Assembly: GCA_037447655.1 (NCBI GenBank)
Contig: JBBHKE010001687.1
Location: 195,901 to 259,900, forward strand
From: Zygnema cylindricum
Lineage: Eukaryota > Streptophyta > Zygnematophyceae > Zygnematales > Zygnemataceae
DNA length: 64,000 nt
Direction: 5' to 3'
The notes below the pieces were generated by a model, which saw only the letters and a list, made by a program, of their open reading frames with translations, did not search any database and was not told the origin of the DNA. A program made the position numbers and the translations under genes. Positions 22,970 to 36,200 of this stretch are shown here, one piece after another; position 1 is the first letter of the stretch, and every line of letters begins with the position of its first letter.

Positions 22970-25900
22970 TCATGATTTCGAGATGTCACCCCAACGACCA
23001 CTTCGGCCGAGAAGAAAATCTGCCCATGGCTGTGCCTTGATGGCAGTTACAAGTTCTGAATCTCCTTCACTATTGGCAGCGTGGAGGCCGTCAATACGGT
23101 CCAGCCATAAAACCACTATGTCACTTCTTCGAGGGAAATCAGCATCACGAGGGACAGCCTCATCAGCCACTTTGTCGGCTGTCATACGGAGGCTCTTCAG
23201 TGTTTCCTCGGTAAATACACATCCACCGTATTCAAAAAGCACAACTACCAGACGGGCTTTGGTTGCGGCTTTCGAAACTGCAAGGACATAGAAAGAGGAG
23301 AGATCAGAAATTCAACAACGTACAGGAAAAGGCTATTGAACATCACATAGTATTTTGTTTCAGAGCGTAATGACAAATTGATCTCTCCTGATTGACTCAA
23401 AACGATCAGAAAGTTACAATGGCTCAAAAAGTATTTAGAGACTCTTTAAGAGAAGCGAAAATTGTTTTAGAAGTATGATGTATAGATGGTGATGGAGATG
23501 TTTCAGCTTACAAATACATAACAAATTGCAGCATGAAGCTGCAAAAAAAACAGTTTTAAGTTGAAAATGAGCATTGGCCGTTGAAAAAGGGTTGAAATTT
23601 TAAATCTAATCATTTTACTGAGAACCTTGTCCTTCAGGACAATTGTTCCAAGGAAACCATACTTACTTCTTTTAGGAAACAACATCCTAGAATCTATTCA
23701 GCGACCGACCAAATTGTAACGTAAGATGGCTAGTGAACTTCTAGACATAGTTAGCTGGTTTCCACATTTTCTGTACAAACTAACTTTCATGCATGTACAA
23801 ATGCTGTCAATTGACAACTGATGCATACAAATGGCATCACACAGTCTTCAAATTGGGAATGTCTAATCCAGTCAGACAGTCCATGGTGCATAGGCATGAC
23901 CAAAAGACTCCCATGACGGTTCCACATTCTCGTAAAAATGCGTTAAGAAAGTGATACTCCAAGACCATCACTTGGCCACTATTGACAGCAGGTATCAAAA
24001 CAGAAAGACCCACCAAACTCCTGAGCCCGCTCCAAATGGCCTGTGTAGTCGCCGCCTCCCCCAAAAAGAGCGAAGCGACGTGAACTGGAGACATTAAGAG
24101 GCACAAGCAGAAATACTAAAGGCGGTCCACCTGTAAACCAAACAAGAAAAAAAAACAAGAGACGAAATATGAAATAATAAACAAAAGACAAACAAAAATA
24201 TATGTTAGCTACCTACCACAAAGACTAAAAAACAAAGCAAAGCACGATCGAACAAACAAAAATACACATGCTGTGGAGAAAAACAAGGCACAGGCGATAA
24301 AATAATCAGATACAGGCGAGACAAAACACTTGAAATCTTGAACGATTATGCCTGCCTAGTGAATGACTTCAGACATACCCTCTGCTTCTGAATTAGTGGT
24401 GAGGATGATTGGTACACCATAGCCGTTGCGTTTTTCATAAATTTCCTGTAGCTCATTCAGTGCCTGCTCTGCAGTTAGCAACTGAAGCCGCGTTGGCGGA
24501 GTAGCCACCACCCAGCTCGCAGGACCCACAGTCCCACCATTGTTTTCTGCAACCCAGGGCTTTTAGTGCGGTTTTGTGCAACATTCTTGTTTAACTCTCA
24601 TTTCCAAAATCGGTTTTTCTATGACATGGTCATAAAAAGATAGTAGGGCATGTGTCTTTTGGCAGGGATAGACGTAATAAACTATTTTGAAGAACCAATT
24701 CACCACAAGTTTGAAAGATCTAAGAGAGAAGAAAAGCTATAGCTGCACGAGTTGACAAACAAAAGGCCTATGAGAGGCCTCACTCACCTTGAAAGAACAT
24801 TAAATAAACCACAGCACTAGAGGAAGCTGTGAAAAGCAAGAAAAAAAAAAGTAACAGGCTCCCCATCCATTTGACCGTTTTCTCGAGAGACTTTTGATTG
24901 ACGTCTAAATTGTATGCGGTCAATTCAGCCTCTGCCCGGGCCTTGGCTGGCCTGAGTAATCCCAAGACACCCAGACATTGTTTGAGTCTGAAACAAAGCT
25001 GAAGAAGAAAGGAGAAGCTCATAACACATGAAGGTCTAGAAGGATTCAACAAGGCTTATTTCAAGGAAAAATATAAGAGTGGGTCATTCAGAATTATAGA
25101 CTAATCTCTTATGAATCAGACCAGAATTCACTTTGTTCTCTTCAATAAATATAGCGAAAATTATGATCTTTTTAACTGCAATTCTATGTAAACGTGTCAG
25201 CAAATGATGAACACATAGGTTTTAAATATTTTATGTTCATTCCACTGGCAATAACTCAATCAAGTCTAGAAGGAACATGCCACAAGCTTATAAGTTTAAT
25301 GGTCTTTGACAGTCCGAAATGATAAAAATGATAAACCTGAATGCATTTGACCACAAGCTGCTCAAAGTAATGACACATGACAGAGCTCCCTTCAGCTTAG
25401 CAAAGTTAAGGGTTAAATGTTTGTAATAAAAACGGAACAGAGCCATGCTTTGCAGCACAGTCCAACAGTCTCCTTGCACAAGGCAACATAAAAGGTACAG
25501 ATATCTTCATCCCAAATCATCTATGAACATCTGCTGAATTTCGTACACATGACTCACCGACACTCAGCCACCTCCGCGGTGAGTCGGACACGTTCTTGGG
25601 CCCACGCTTTGCGATCCTCCAATATCCGCAACATCTCAAGCTCAAGTTGAGCATATCGAGAAACATCGGCAGTTTTCTTTTGCTGTTCACAAGCCTCAAG
25701 AGAAGCCCTAACTTGGGCCAACTCGGTTACTGTTGCTGCCTGCGCCACGGCAGCATCCCTGTTGCATGCTGCATCCACCCGATTCTTGGCCTGCAAGAAA
25801 CCAGTTTGGGTTTCCCACACGAAAAGAATAGATCTTATCAGAAAGCCTCAACTCACATTGCCGGTGGGCATGAAGTCAAACAGAACAACAGTTCAAAAGA

Positions 25901-28900
25901 GTTACCAAGCGTAAAAATCCTTTATCTGATTACCCATATTGTGTGCGTATTATGCGGGTTTTCCGGGTACAATACGCTTATAGTATAGGACAACCGCATT
26001 AGTGTTTCCATCCCATGCCATACATTAAAACTATGAACAGAACAGCCACAAACTTGTTGTGAGCATATCTAACATACTAAATGCTCGTCAAACGCCGGTC
26101 TGTTGTGCATCTTAAGGGGGAGTTTATACCAACATCACAGAAGTACACGGACTAAGAACACTCCTTGACTGAACACATTTAGCTACAACTTCATCTTACT
26201 GCATCCAATCCATCAGCATAGGACCTCATCCTTGGCACACTCATCACTACATCTAATCCTTCATGGCCGTCTGTCCAGGGCATGTTGATACTCCAAGGGT
26301 ATGCTCTGGCCAAACTGACAAGAAAACGATAGCCATCAAGTTCAATCATTGTTCACGTCCAAGCACTGTCAACACAAAGTGTAAACCACCTTGCAGACCT
26401 AGGTTGTGGCACTTTAGTCCAAAGCGCCCAAAAGAATGACATTCTAATGAAACATTTTGCAATCCACTTTTGGAGCATTAAGTACCAACAAACCACCATA
26501 TCCAATCCATTAAACATAACTCTACTACCTCTTGACACATAACTGAGCTCTAGTGGCTAGTCAATTTCATGTATACTAAAAAGGCTAAGAAAACGAGAAG
26601 AAGTCTCGCATACTGCAAAGTGCACGATAAATAATAACCAAACGTAAAAAAACACTTTTTGACATAGGTATTAAGCCAATGCTGCACAGTAAAATCCAAT
26701 GGACTTGATCTGTGAAAATCAGCCAAGTAGGGAGGATTGGAATAAATGACCTCCGAAAACAGCTTATTGTGAAATGGCAACGTAGTCAGGTAAACGCAGA
26801 GATAGCCCCACCTTTGACTTACAAGATCGCAACTCGTCCTCCAACTCTGACCGTTCTCGATCGAACTCTGCTTGTCGAACTGAAAGCTCATGTTGAAAGC
26901 TAGCATTGTGCACTTTCTGCTGCTTCACACAAGTGCGTTGCAGGTCCTGAAATCCTCCTCATACATGTGATAAAAGGTCATGCACCTGGTAATGACAATC
27001 TGGACAAAGATATAGATAACTTTGACAACGGGAAGCAGATACTTAAGGTCAATCACCACATGAAGATCTACCATTAAAAAAAGAACAATCCAAATAATTT
27101 AGAAACATGCATCAACATGTCATTAACACCCACTTCCTCTGCCGAGGTCTTCTCCAACTGACACCGCTTCAGCTCCCCATACTGATGATCCCGAGCTTCC
27201 TTAAGTTGATCAAATTCCTTGGAATTCACAGAAGCCTTCTCCATAGCATCTCTCCATTGCTCACCACACCAACTGCACAATGCCCTCAAGAACACAACAT
27301 GAAGAAGAATTTCTTGCTTACTGTCAAACAACATGTCATTACATCCAAAAACATGTGTAACACTAAGAAGCCATGACATGTGATGAACAGTTTATCCACA
27401 ACGGCTGCAATATTCAGACGACAATTGCCACAGAAGCCAGTGTAATTCAGAAGAACATGGAGCCAAGAAAGTGAAAAGAGAGGCGTAAGAGTAAACACCT
27501 GGTCAGCCAAGTGGTTAACATTTTGCTAGAAGCTTCTGGATTCTCAATTCCATCCCACAGCCAAGTTGATCCATCTGCAAAGCAGAAAAACCTTGATAAG
27601 ATGCCTGCCTCTATCCACTTCCACAACCAGCTAGTGATATTTCTGAGGGTGTGCCATTGAAATCAGCAAGGAGACATTCAGAGACGTGTGAACATAAAAG
27701 TGTTGTCTCTAGTCCTTACAAAAAAAAACATGCACAAAAAAATGGAAACAAGATATGCCAAACATAAACTAGACATCGTTTGTGTGCTGCAGGAAGTGGA
27801 CTTCAACTTGCCAAAAATAAAAAAAAACAAGGCCTTCATCTATTTGAGATTGTTGTAAATCAATTCTTCCCTTGCAAGAATGTGTCAGACTAAGACTATT
27901 TCAAATTCTAGAAAGTACTGCATTAACATTTGCATTAAAAAAGGTAGTGGAGATTTTCAACTTCAAATGAAAATTAAGAATAAATCATTTTCCCCCCATC
28001 ATTACATACCCCTGGCAACGATGACTTTCTTTCTGGACTTTATTCTGTGGCCAATCTAAGCTTTGGACTTCACTGACTTATGCACTGCTGGTTAAGGTAT
28101 AATTAATCCTGATTAAGGTTCAAAAACAATTAAGTCGAATTGTTGGGTTTATGAACAATAGCGTTGGAGAAGAATGCTTGTCTAGAACAATGAATATGGA
28201 AACTCTTAACAAAAGAAGGTTTGAATAGAGAACAGATTTGTAAGACTTGGGGGGCGATAAAAATCCTTAAATTTGCTCACAATTTCTTTTTCAGTCCTGA
28301 GATTTGTGCTTTATAAATAACATCAAAAAGAAAAAATGTTAAGAAACAAATTATATTTCATATTGTTTTCAGCTATCTGGCAGAGGTATTGATAAGCAAC
28401 AACTATTAAAACATGACTAAGGAAATGAAATAAATAAGCATTCAAAAACACTCTTTATAAAAAATGAACTTGAATGATTGGAAATCATCCATATGTTTTC
28501 AATCGTGTACTGCGTAAGATTTCTGTACTCTTTCACAAAAAGAAAAGCATTATGATATTAATAGTATTTTGCAAAGGATAAAACAAAAAAATGGCTGTAG
28601 CAAAAGACATTCCCATGCCACAGTCTGCTCAACAAACTTATCAATGAAATAGCAAAATCCTATTTGTTAAGGACCAAGCAAGTAAAAAGTAGGGTAAAAC
28701 GTGTTAGAATGCCACCCTATCAGCGATAAGAGTCTGTAGGGCAAAGCTTCCCCTAGCCGCCAAATGTGCATAAGATATTCCGAAAGTGACATTCCAGAAA
28801 TCAGTAAACCCAATTTCTAAGTTTAAATACGATGATACTTGACCTAATTAGTTCATATTTTGACCTAACATATTCATATTTGTTCTCATTTTGCTGCTTA

Positions 28901-29750
28901 CAGATATCAAACAAGCAGGAAAATATATCTACTAATGACAATCTTTCACATGCAAAAATAAGATAAAAACAGAGCAAAGGTCCTTATGCTGAATTTACAG
29001 CTTTTAGATGCCACTTTAAGCGTGTAATCTAAAGGACATAGATAACTAAAATTAGCCTCCGCACTTCCATGGGACATGTGCACTCAAACTTCCTCAGGAT
29101 TGTCGGCCCTACATTTTCCTGGTAAACGTATAAGGTTGAATGGATTTTCAGTACGGGCATTAAAGGAATACAACAAAAGCAAAAAAAGTTTTTTATACCA
29201 GAAAATAAGATTCATTCCAAGTTTCTAGGATCAAAAAGCTAGTGAAATAGCAAAGCCCCCGTAGCTGCCGGTCACTAGAAGATATCGCAAAAGAATATGC
29301 ATGGAAATACAATACAAATATGTATTATCGTCTTTGTCAGCAATTGCAAACCTTTGTATCTTTCAAATGGTTGCACATGAATTCATAGAAAGAATGCACA
29401 AGGTAAGCATATACGTTCCAGCCAGAAAAAAGGCCAATAACTTATGATCAGTACTTGGGTCGATTTCTTATCCTCGATTATATATATAAGGCTTAATAAC
29501 ATAAATATTCAAGTACTTGTTCCAATTCCTCGGGGAACTTACTTGACAAATAATCAATTACTTGTTCGACAGGTGGAACTTCCGACTCCTCCGGGCTTTC
29601 GACTCCGGAAACCTTACTTAATAAGCTACAATGAATGAACAATACTAAAAGTGAAGTAAACACTATCGATGAGGATACATTCTGACCTAACATAACTCGA
29701 CGGCCCTTGCTAAAATTGGACTGTTTAGGCAAAATTCTCTCAGTCACCAT
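22970..29750 (-). CDS. Unrecognised coiled-coil single-pass membrane protein, nine exons
   Basis: Exons 29750-29543, 27574-27499, 27272-27134, 26946-26812, 25790-25558, 24987-24788, 24546-24379, 24130-24014, 23277-22970. Every intron is GT-AG and every phase closes, giving 527 residues if the start is 29750 (508 from the ATG at 29693). Order: a basic start; a hydrophobic signal or anchor around residues 28-44 (SIVFTSLLVLFIHCSLL); an acidic patch (VESPEESEVPPVEQVIDY); a Trp-rich patch (STWLWDG); a long coiled coil about 95-265 full of Glu/Gln/Arg/Lys/Ala; one membrane helix about 304-328 (GSLLLFFFLLFTASSSAVVY); then a roughly 195-residue mixed alpha/beta domain with VVLFEYGGCVFTEETLKSL and SDIVVLWLDRIDGL. 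I cannot name the family. A secretory type I-like layout is inferred, with the coil in the lumen and the C-domain in the cytosol, if the signal is cleaved. Intron 1 is about 2 kb and otherwise empty. Confidence 0.74.
27575..29542 (-). other. Long first intron of the coiled-coil gene
   Basis: About 2 kb of AT-rich DNA between TCAA|GTAAGT and the TTTGCAG acceptor. No coding exon, repeat or RNA was seen. It was assigned as intron because joining the flanking exons completes an AAT codon in frame. Confidence 0.6.
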
Positions 29751-30142
29751 ATTTACCCGGTGTGCTGATGTAACTAAGGGGCTAGAGATAAACATCAAAT
29801 GAGTAGTTTCGGATTTTCAGCTCATGAGAATGTAGGAAACAGATAAAGAAATCAGGGAAGAAATAGGAATTAAATCATTCCCACGGTAAAATGCATTCCT
29901 ACCTACACCAGTCGGGACATGATCCTATGACATGCTGTTGTACTACAGTAAATAAAGAATGGTTCGCTTGTAAAAGTCGTAATTTACCGCCCCGGCTGAG
30001 TTTTCGTTCCACGTGGACGAATCAAAGTTTGTACTGCTGGCTGGACATTAAAGTAACATTTGGAGAAAATTCATCACATCAACTCAGGGCAGAACTACAT
30101 GTTACAATCAACTTCAAATTTGATTTATCTGTCATCGAAAAC

Positions 30143-30345
30143 TACACCTTGAATCGTTATTAGCGTATAGAAATTATTAGTGTAAAGAAAAAATTAGCGT
30201 CATTAATTCTAATTTAGTGATGGGAGACGTGGCAGATTATGGTCCACTTCCTTAAATAGCATAATTAATTATATTTAAGGTATCAATGTCAAAATTTTGG
30301 GGTGCCGATATAGCGTACATAAGGCTAATAACGATTCACGGTGTA
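30143..30345. mobile_element. TA-flanked MITE, copy 3
   Basis: Starts TACACCTTGAATCGTTATTA and ends TAATAACGATTCACGGTGTA; 203 bp including the TA on each side. It shares the inner ctaatttagtg/gacgtgg/ttaaata block with the copy at 373-568. Confidence 0.85.
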
Positions 30346-30363
30346 CAGTGTTGTAGTGCGTTG

Positions 30364-30640
30364 CATAGTTCAAAAGTAGGCGTTTTTATGGTAGGCCTTT
30401 GGTCGGCGCCTTTATCATAAGTTGTGTTATGGGCTTTTCATGCGATCTTCTTAGATCGCTACTTTGATCAGCGACCGTCCGATCATCCGAATCTGACGGT
30501 GTTAAAAAAAAATTTAGTCCGAATGTTTTAATTGGTCCAATTTTTAGTTCGAATAAAATATGGGTCTTAAGGTCATATTGTATGTTTTGCATACAATAGG
30601 CATATTGTATGGGCCTACTTTCACCTACTTTTGAACTATG
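30364..30640 (-). mobile_element. hAT-type MITE with perfect 8-bp target duplication, copy 1
   Basis: TIRs CATAGTTCAAAAGTAGGCG and ACCTACTTTTGAACTATG; the flanks are GTGCGTTG on both sides (30356-30363 and 30641-30648). An 8-bp duplication is diagnostic of hAT insertions. The 277-bp interior shares the cgaccgtccgatc(a)tccgaatctgacgg region with the 32,315 copy, in the opposite orientation. Confidence 0.92.
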
Positions 30641-31507
30641 GTGCGTTGCCTGACGAAGACCCAGTCAATCACCGGATGAGAGAAATAGCGGCGCCGACGG
30701 CCGGGCAGGTGATTTTGGCATACGACACATTTCTGTTATGTCGCCAAACCAGTTAAAAAGGACCAAAAAGTGGCTCGAGAATCGTTTCCAAAATTTTCAT
30801 TGGTTAGATAAATGAAAACATGTGAAAGACGAGTACATGCACGTAGGTCCCTACATTAAATAATGACCGTACAGTATTTTGAGCTGATTTCTGTCTTTTT
30901 AGGAATTCCACATTCGTGACCTTTGGAAGTACGCCCTGGTCACTATCGGTACAGTTGTCGTTTGTACAAAATAACTGTAATGTCGGAACTAAACCAATTG
31001 TCTTGCTCGGTTGCTCGTGTAATTTGAAAACATTTGGGCGAAAACAGCTATCCAAAATTTATCGTGATCCCAGCGGCCATTTTGCCACGTAGGAAGTGGA
31101 GAGTCTGACTAGGCGTCAGTGCGCGGATTCGTTATTGAATTTTTCTGTCGATTTCTTTCAGGTGACGGTCAAAACGACAGTACTGATGCGTATCGAACTG
31201 ATTTTTGTTACGTGGCCTGATGTCCGTACAATTATTTGCTCGTTTTTCCTTCGCGATTTTGCCAGTTAATATACGTGGTTCACACTTGAAAAATGGGAAA
31301 TCGGTATGGTATGAAAACGGTACTTTTTTTTGTCCGCCGTGAACTGGCACCTGACGCTAGCCTACGTCAACTAGAGTGTCGTGATACGAGCCACTTTTCC
31401 GTACGAAAAGTAAACGCTTTGCGGACATGATATGTACGAAACCTTCCAAACCTGCCACGCAAGCGTTTGTATACTGTAGACCGAAAACAACCGCGAAGGA
31501 ATTTACT

Positions 31508-31640
31508 AGTGTTGTGTATCGGTAAAAAACTTATCGCGATAACACCGATACCGATAGTTATCGGTTATCGAACGGTCAGAGATTCCGATATATCGGTCTG
31601 GGACCAACAAATTCCATATCGGCGATAACTGAGCTGCGAG
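31508..31640 (+). mobile_element. Truncated copy of the 44,304 hAT element
   Basis: Begins TAGTGTTGTGTATCGGTAAA and follows the left half of 44,304-44,774 (cgataccgatagttatcggttatcgaac, and so on). The right end is missing. Confidence 0.8.
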
Positions 31641-31749
31641 ATAATTACAGTACAGTACAGTACTTTAGTCGCGTCAATTAGGGAAGGACAACAATTCCAC
31701 ATCGCGCTATCTGACAATCACCGGCAACATAACCGACAGTCATGCATGC

Positions 31750-32292
31750 TACACCGCGCATCGTTATTAGTGTCAAATTTTAAATAGTGTGGAAGTAAAT
31801 ATACCGTCATTGACGCTAATTAAGATTTAAAAAAAAAAAAGAAAAAAGGTGTATTCTAATTTCGGCGTTTATGCTAATTTGGGAACAGCAAAAATGGAAT
31901 ATTCGCTGTACGATTATATACATTAATATATGTATCCGTACAAAATATTAAAAATCGTACGCCGTCGTGAAATTTAAATATCCGTACATGTAAGACTAAT
32001 TTACGTGTTAGAACAATCCCATTTTTTTAGCGCACGATCCTATGCGTGCGCGTCTGATTTAACTCATTTTTTGTAAAATTTTCACTTGAAAAGGTACATT
32101 TATGTACGGTCTGACATCGACCGTACATCACACTATTTAGATATTATTGTAATTCGTCCTTTACGCTACTTTGTACGGTACCTTAATTAACGTCAAGGAA
32201 AAATTAAAATCATGTATCCTATTTGAGGAAAAAAATCAAAATTTTAAGAACCCAAATTAGTGTCGTTGACACTAATAACGATGCGCGGTGTA
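31750..32292. mobile_element. TA-flanked MITE, copy 4
   Basis: Left TACACCGCGCATCGTTATTA, right TAATAACGATGCGCGGTGTA: a perfect inverted repeat of at least 20 bp. 543 bp including TA. Both ends share the same changes from copy 2 (GCGCATCGTTATTA), so this is a distinct subfamily. Confidence 0.9.
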
Positions 32293-32314
32293 CTTGACCT
32301 TCAAGTCTTTTAAA

Positions 32315-32870
32315 CATAGTTCAAAAGTAGGTGAAAGTAGGCCCATACAATTGCCTATTGTGCGCAAAACATACAATATGGCCTTAAGACCCATATTGTA
32401 TTTGTCGCAGAATGAAAAATAATAGTAACAGGGTTGAGTTGCACATCGATCGATAGAGAATTAAACGTCATGTCTAAATTTTGAAAAACATTCGGACAAA
32501 TTTTTATTTTTCCGTGAGTTTTGAGGTATTTTTTATTTAAACCGTCAGATTCGGACGATCGGACGGTCGCTGATCAAAGTAGTTATCTAAGAAGATCACA
32601 TGAAAAGCCCATAACACAACTTACGATTGGACTTACGTGTGTTTTTTTTTTTTTTTTTCCGGGTTTTTTTTCCCGCGGAATGTCATCCTACGCCGTGTGA
32701 GTTCGCTAAAAAATTTCGTACGGCGGCGTGCGCTGTACTATGATGATACGTCAGATTCGTACGTTCGTACAAGAGTGTGCACAACGCACGCACATACAGT
32801 ATGCCTACTCTACGCGAGTTTTGTGCCAAGTTCAAAGGCCTACCAGAAAAACGCCTACTTTTGAACTATG
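32315..32870 (+). mobile_element. hAT-type MITE with perfect 8-bp target duplication, copy 2
   Basis: TIRs CATAGTTCAAAAGTAGGTG and CGCCTACTTTTGAACTATG, flanked by CTTTTAAA on both sides (32307-32314 and 32871-32878). 556 bp. It has a poly(T) tract near 32,643 and no transposase ORF. Confidence 0.92.
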
Positions 32871-33220
32871 CTTTTAAAGTCAAAAACTCAAAACTCAAAA
32901 GTCAAAGGTCAAAACGCTATAATATGGATAGCTCATTTAAAATTCTTAATTCTGCCGTTTTTCAGGCAATTTAAATTTATTTGAAATAGGGCCTTAGCTT
33001 TGGGACCCGAAATGGCATTTTGAATAGAATGCTCCCGTAAGACTATTACAACCGCCGTACGACATGAGCTGTCAGTTCTCGGAATGCAACTGGATTGAAG
33101 CATGTACTTCTGCCCTAAATAAATTGTTTCCTTGACATGGTACAATACCGCGGCCATTCGGTGTTCAAACTTCAAACTGATGTAAGTATTCAGAGCACGC
33201 AGCCTTCTTAGGCGACAGCC

Positions 33221-36200
33221 ATGGCGAGGCTCGATTCGCCGCGAGCGTCGAAGCCTCCCGCTTTGCGCCCACCGAGACACACGTCATCAAAATATGATTT
33301 TGTCAAAGTAAGGAGCAGGTCTGAATCCGCGCATGCTTGCGTGTGATCATTTAAATTTGCAAAGCATACAAACTAATTAAACCAAACCAATGTAAACTAA
33401 TTGGTTGCCAATTCATTTGCACATTTGCAGTAAACTAACCACGTTGTTGTGTATTTAAGTATAAAAAATTACAGATTCTATTCGGTTGGCAATCACAAAT
33501 TACTTTTAAGAAAAAAACTAGACACACTGTTGGCAATGGATATCTTCTTTATGTTTTGCTGAATTGATTTTTGAATGGAGGATTTGTGAAAACTTGGATT
33601 CCAGGTCCGTGTTTGGCTGGGACAAGGGTCCAGCCATTATTATGTCCTGTCGAGGTTCCTTGTCAGTCGAATGCTCACAGTTACGCGTATTCCGGCCGTT
33701 GTGGCCATCAAGATAGCGTTGGAGCTCAAGAAGCTTCTAGTGGATGCCAGCCTTCTTGATGTAAGCCAGGCCGATTTGGAGGAGAATCTGTTTGTGCTCA
33801 TGAGGAGGCGTGGATATGGAGATGAGTATATTAACCGCTACAAAATGATGACTCGGTAAGTGAATGCCAATTAGTTTATGCAATTAACTTTTTTAATTGG
33901 CTTTTGAGGTTAAAGCTTGCAATTAACTTTTACAAATAATCTGCAATCAACTTTTGCTCTGGTGAGAAAATTTGCTCTGGTGAGAATATTTGCTTATTAT
34001 CAGATTTGTGAGAGAATTTATTCTATCAGTCTTATGCGTTGAAGCTAGCCAGGCAGCTATTAGCGGACATCGGTAAGGGTAATCCAAAAAAATAGTCACA
34101 AAAAGTAGTTCCTAATTGGAGGATTTACAATTTGGCAGAGACCATTTTTATGTGCAGATGATTTGTAAGTTTCTGAAAGCACAATCATCGATGCATGAAT
34201 TGGTTTGCCAAACTCATTTGCGATACCCTTTCTGAATTGGAAATTTCCGAGGATTGGATATTGTTCAAGTGCTTAGTCCCTTCCTATTGTAGTTAGAGAA
34301 GTTGGGGGCGTTATTGATTGAGTTTTATTGTCCTTGTCTGCAAACAATGTCGCAACAAGATAAGTAGCATTGTGTCATTAATGACCTGCGTGTCATGCTC
34401 TTTTTTCATGAACCCATAACATAAATTTTATTATTCAAGTTATTTTGCTTTGAATGTTGAAAAGTATCATGGTCTTTTTGTGGCCCCATTTGGGTTTTGG
34501 TGCCACACTTAGTTTATTTGAACCACACCCTTTTCCTTAACAAGAAACTGTGCGCGTAACTTTTTGCCTGTGTGGAAGTTGATTTTCCATGTACCTCCAT
34601 CCACTGGATTATGAACTCTGACTTATGCTAAAGAAAACTTTATGCTTTGTCTGCAAGTGTCCATCCAAGGCAATCCATTGGAAAGTGTTGCCAATCCCTA
34701 TTAGAGTTAATCACTTTAGTTTGAGGGATGCTTTTTTTACCCAAAATCACAAAGCAGTTTTACTATCATTTTTTGTTAAGTGGCCCATAGTGAACCACGT
34801 GGCAATCCATAGTTTAGTGTAGTTAATTCTAACGGAGTGGGAATGGTGATAATTCACTAGCTTTAATAGCGATGGAGGTGTTGTACTGTACCATCTGATT
34901 GATGTGCTCATGTGTAAGTAGTGTAATGATTTCCCCATTGCAGATTCCATCACCAACGAGTACCTCTCATCATTCTCATATGTGGCGCGGCATGTGTTGG
35001 CAAGTCAACTATTGCCACACAACTGGCGCAGCGACTGAATCTTCCCAATGTTTTGCAGGTGCCACCTTTTCTCCATTTCTGAATTGCTTGTATTTTATCA
35101 TCTGATGGTAAGTTTCGCTTGTATGCTTCCACCAACTGAAGCACGGGGGCTTAGATGACTTTTGACATTTTGGAGGATTCCTGTCCAGTTACAGATGTAC
35201 CATTTTTTCACAAATGGGCCTGCCTTTGTGCATGCATGCGTTTTTGTCACTCATGCGTGGCAGAAGTGCAAGCCTCCTTAATAGAAAATCTGGTTTGAAA
35301 AAGCTGACACGGAAGAACCTGTAGAGCTATGGAGTATGAAATGCAGACTATGGACAAGGAGCTTTGCACGAAGTTATTCTCTGCAGTCTACCTCCTGCAT
35401 CAGTAGGCAATTCCTACTTTGTTTGACTTTTTCACTTGTCTTGGTCATGCTTTGAATGACAAAGCTGTTCCTTAAATGTCTTCTTTTGATTGTGGATGGC
35501 AGACAGACATTGTGTATGAGTTGCTGCGAACCTCGGTTGATGCCCCTCTGAGCCAAAAACCAGTTTGGGCTCGTGATTTCGATTCGCCACAAGATCTTAT
35601 TGCCGAGTTTTGTCGTGAATGCCGTATTGTGCATAGAGGTGAGCGTTTTGGAATGGTTTTTGGTGAGCTTTCAGGTTTCCCTGTTCGACGTTATTGGCTA
35701 TATGTTTCTAGTGGCTTTTTTTTCCTCTTTAACTTTGGGAATCGAAAAGGGTGAATTGCTTGCAGGACTGGAGGGTGATGTCGGAAAGGCAATTCGTGAC
35801 GGAAAACCAATAATAATTGAGGTGATTCGTGGTCCCTTCTACGGGGATGGTCTTGCACCTAGTATTTTTAATATTAAAAATCTTTTTAACTGTCTTATGC
35901 TTGCATTTCTGACGCAGTCGATGTTGTTCTTGTTTCATTACAGGGTGAACATTTGGACCCCAGCTTGTTCTTGCTCGCTTCTCAAGATGATAGTGTTCAC
36001 CCCAAACTGCAAGGTTCCAAAGAGGTGCCCGATTCCACAAATGGCGTAACACAAAGTCAGCGTCCAGAAAAGATGGAGGATGTTCCCGAACCTGATGGGA
36101 CAGTTGTACATAATAGTGTAAATAGGCACTCTGCATTTGACACAGGTTTTCATGATATTTTGGAATCGAACGAGTGCAGTAATACGGTTAAAGCAAGCCT

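Larger units (their letters stand above)
29751..33220. other. Intergenic transposon cluster between divergent genes
   Basis: About 3.5 kb between the minus-strand coiled-coil gene and the plus-strand LPA1 gene. Over half is recognisable short DNA elements (30,143; 30,364; 31,508; 31,750; 32,315, listed separately). The remainder, including both promoters, shows no other gene. Confidence 0.7.
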
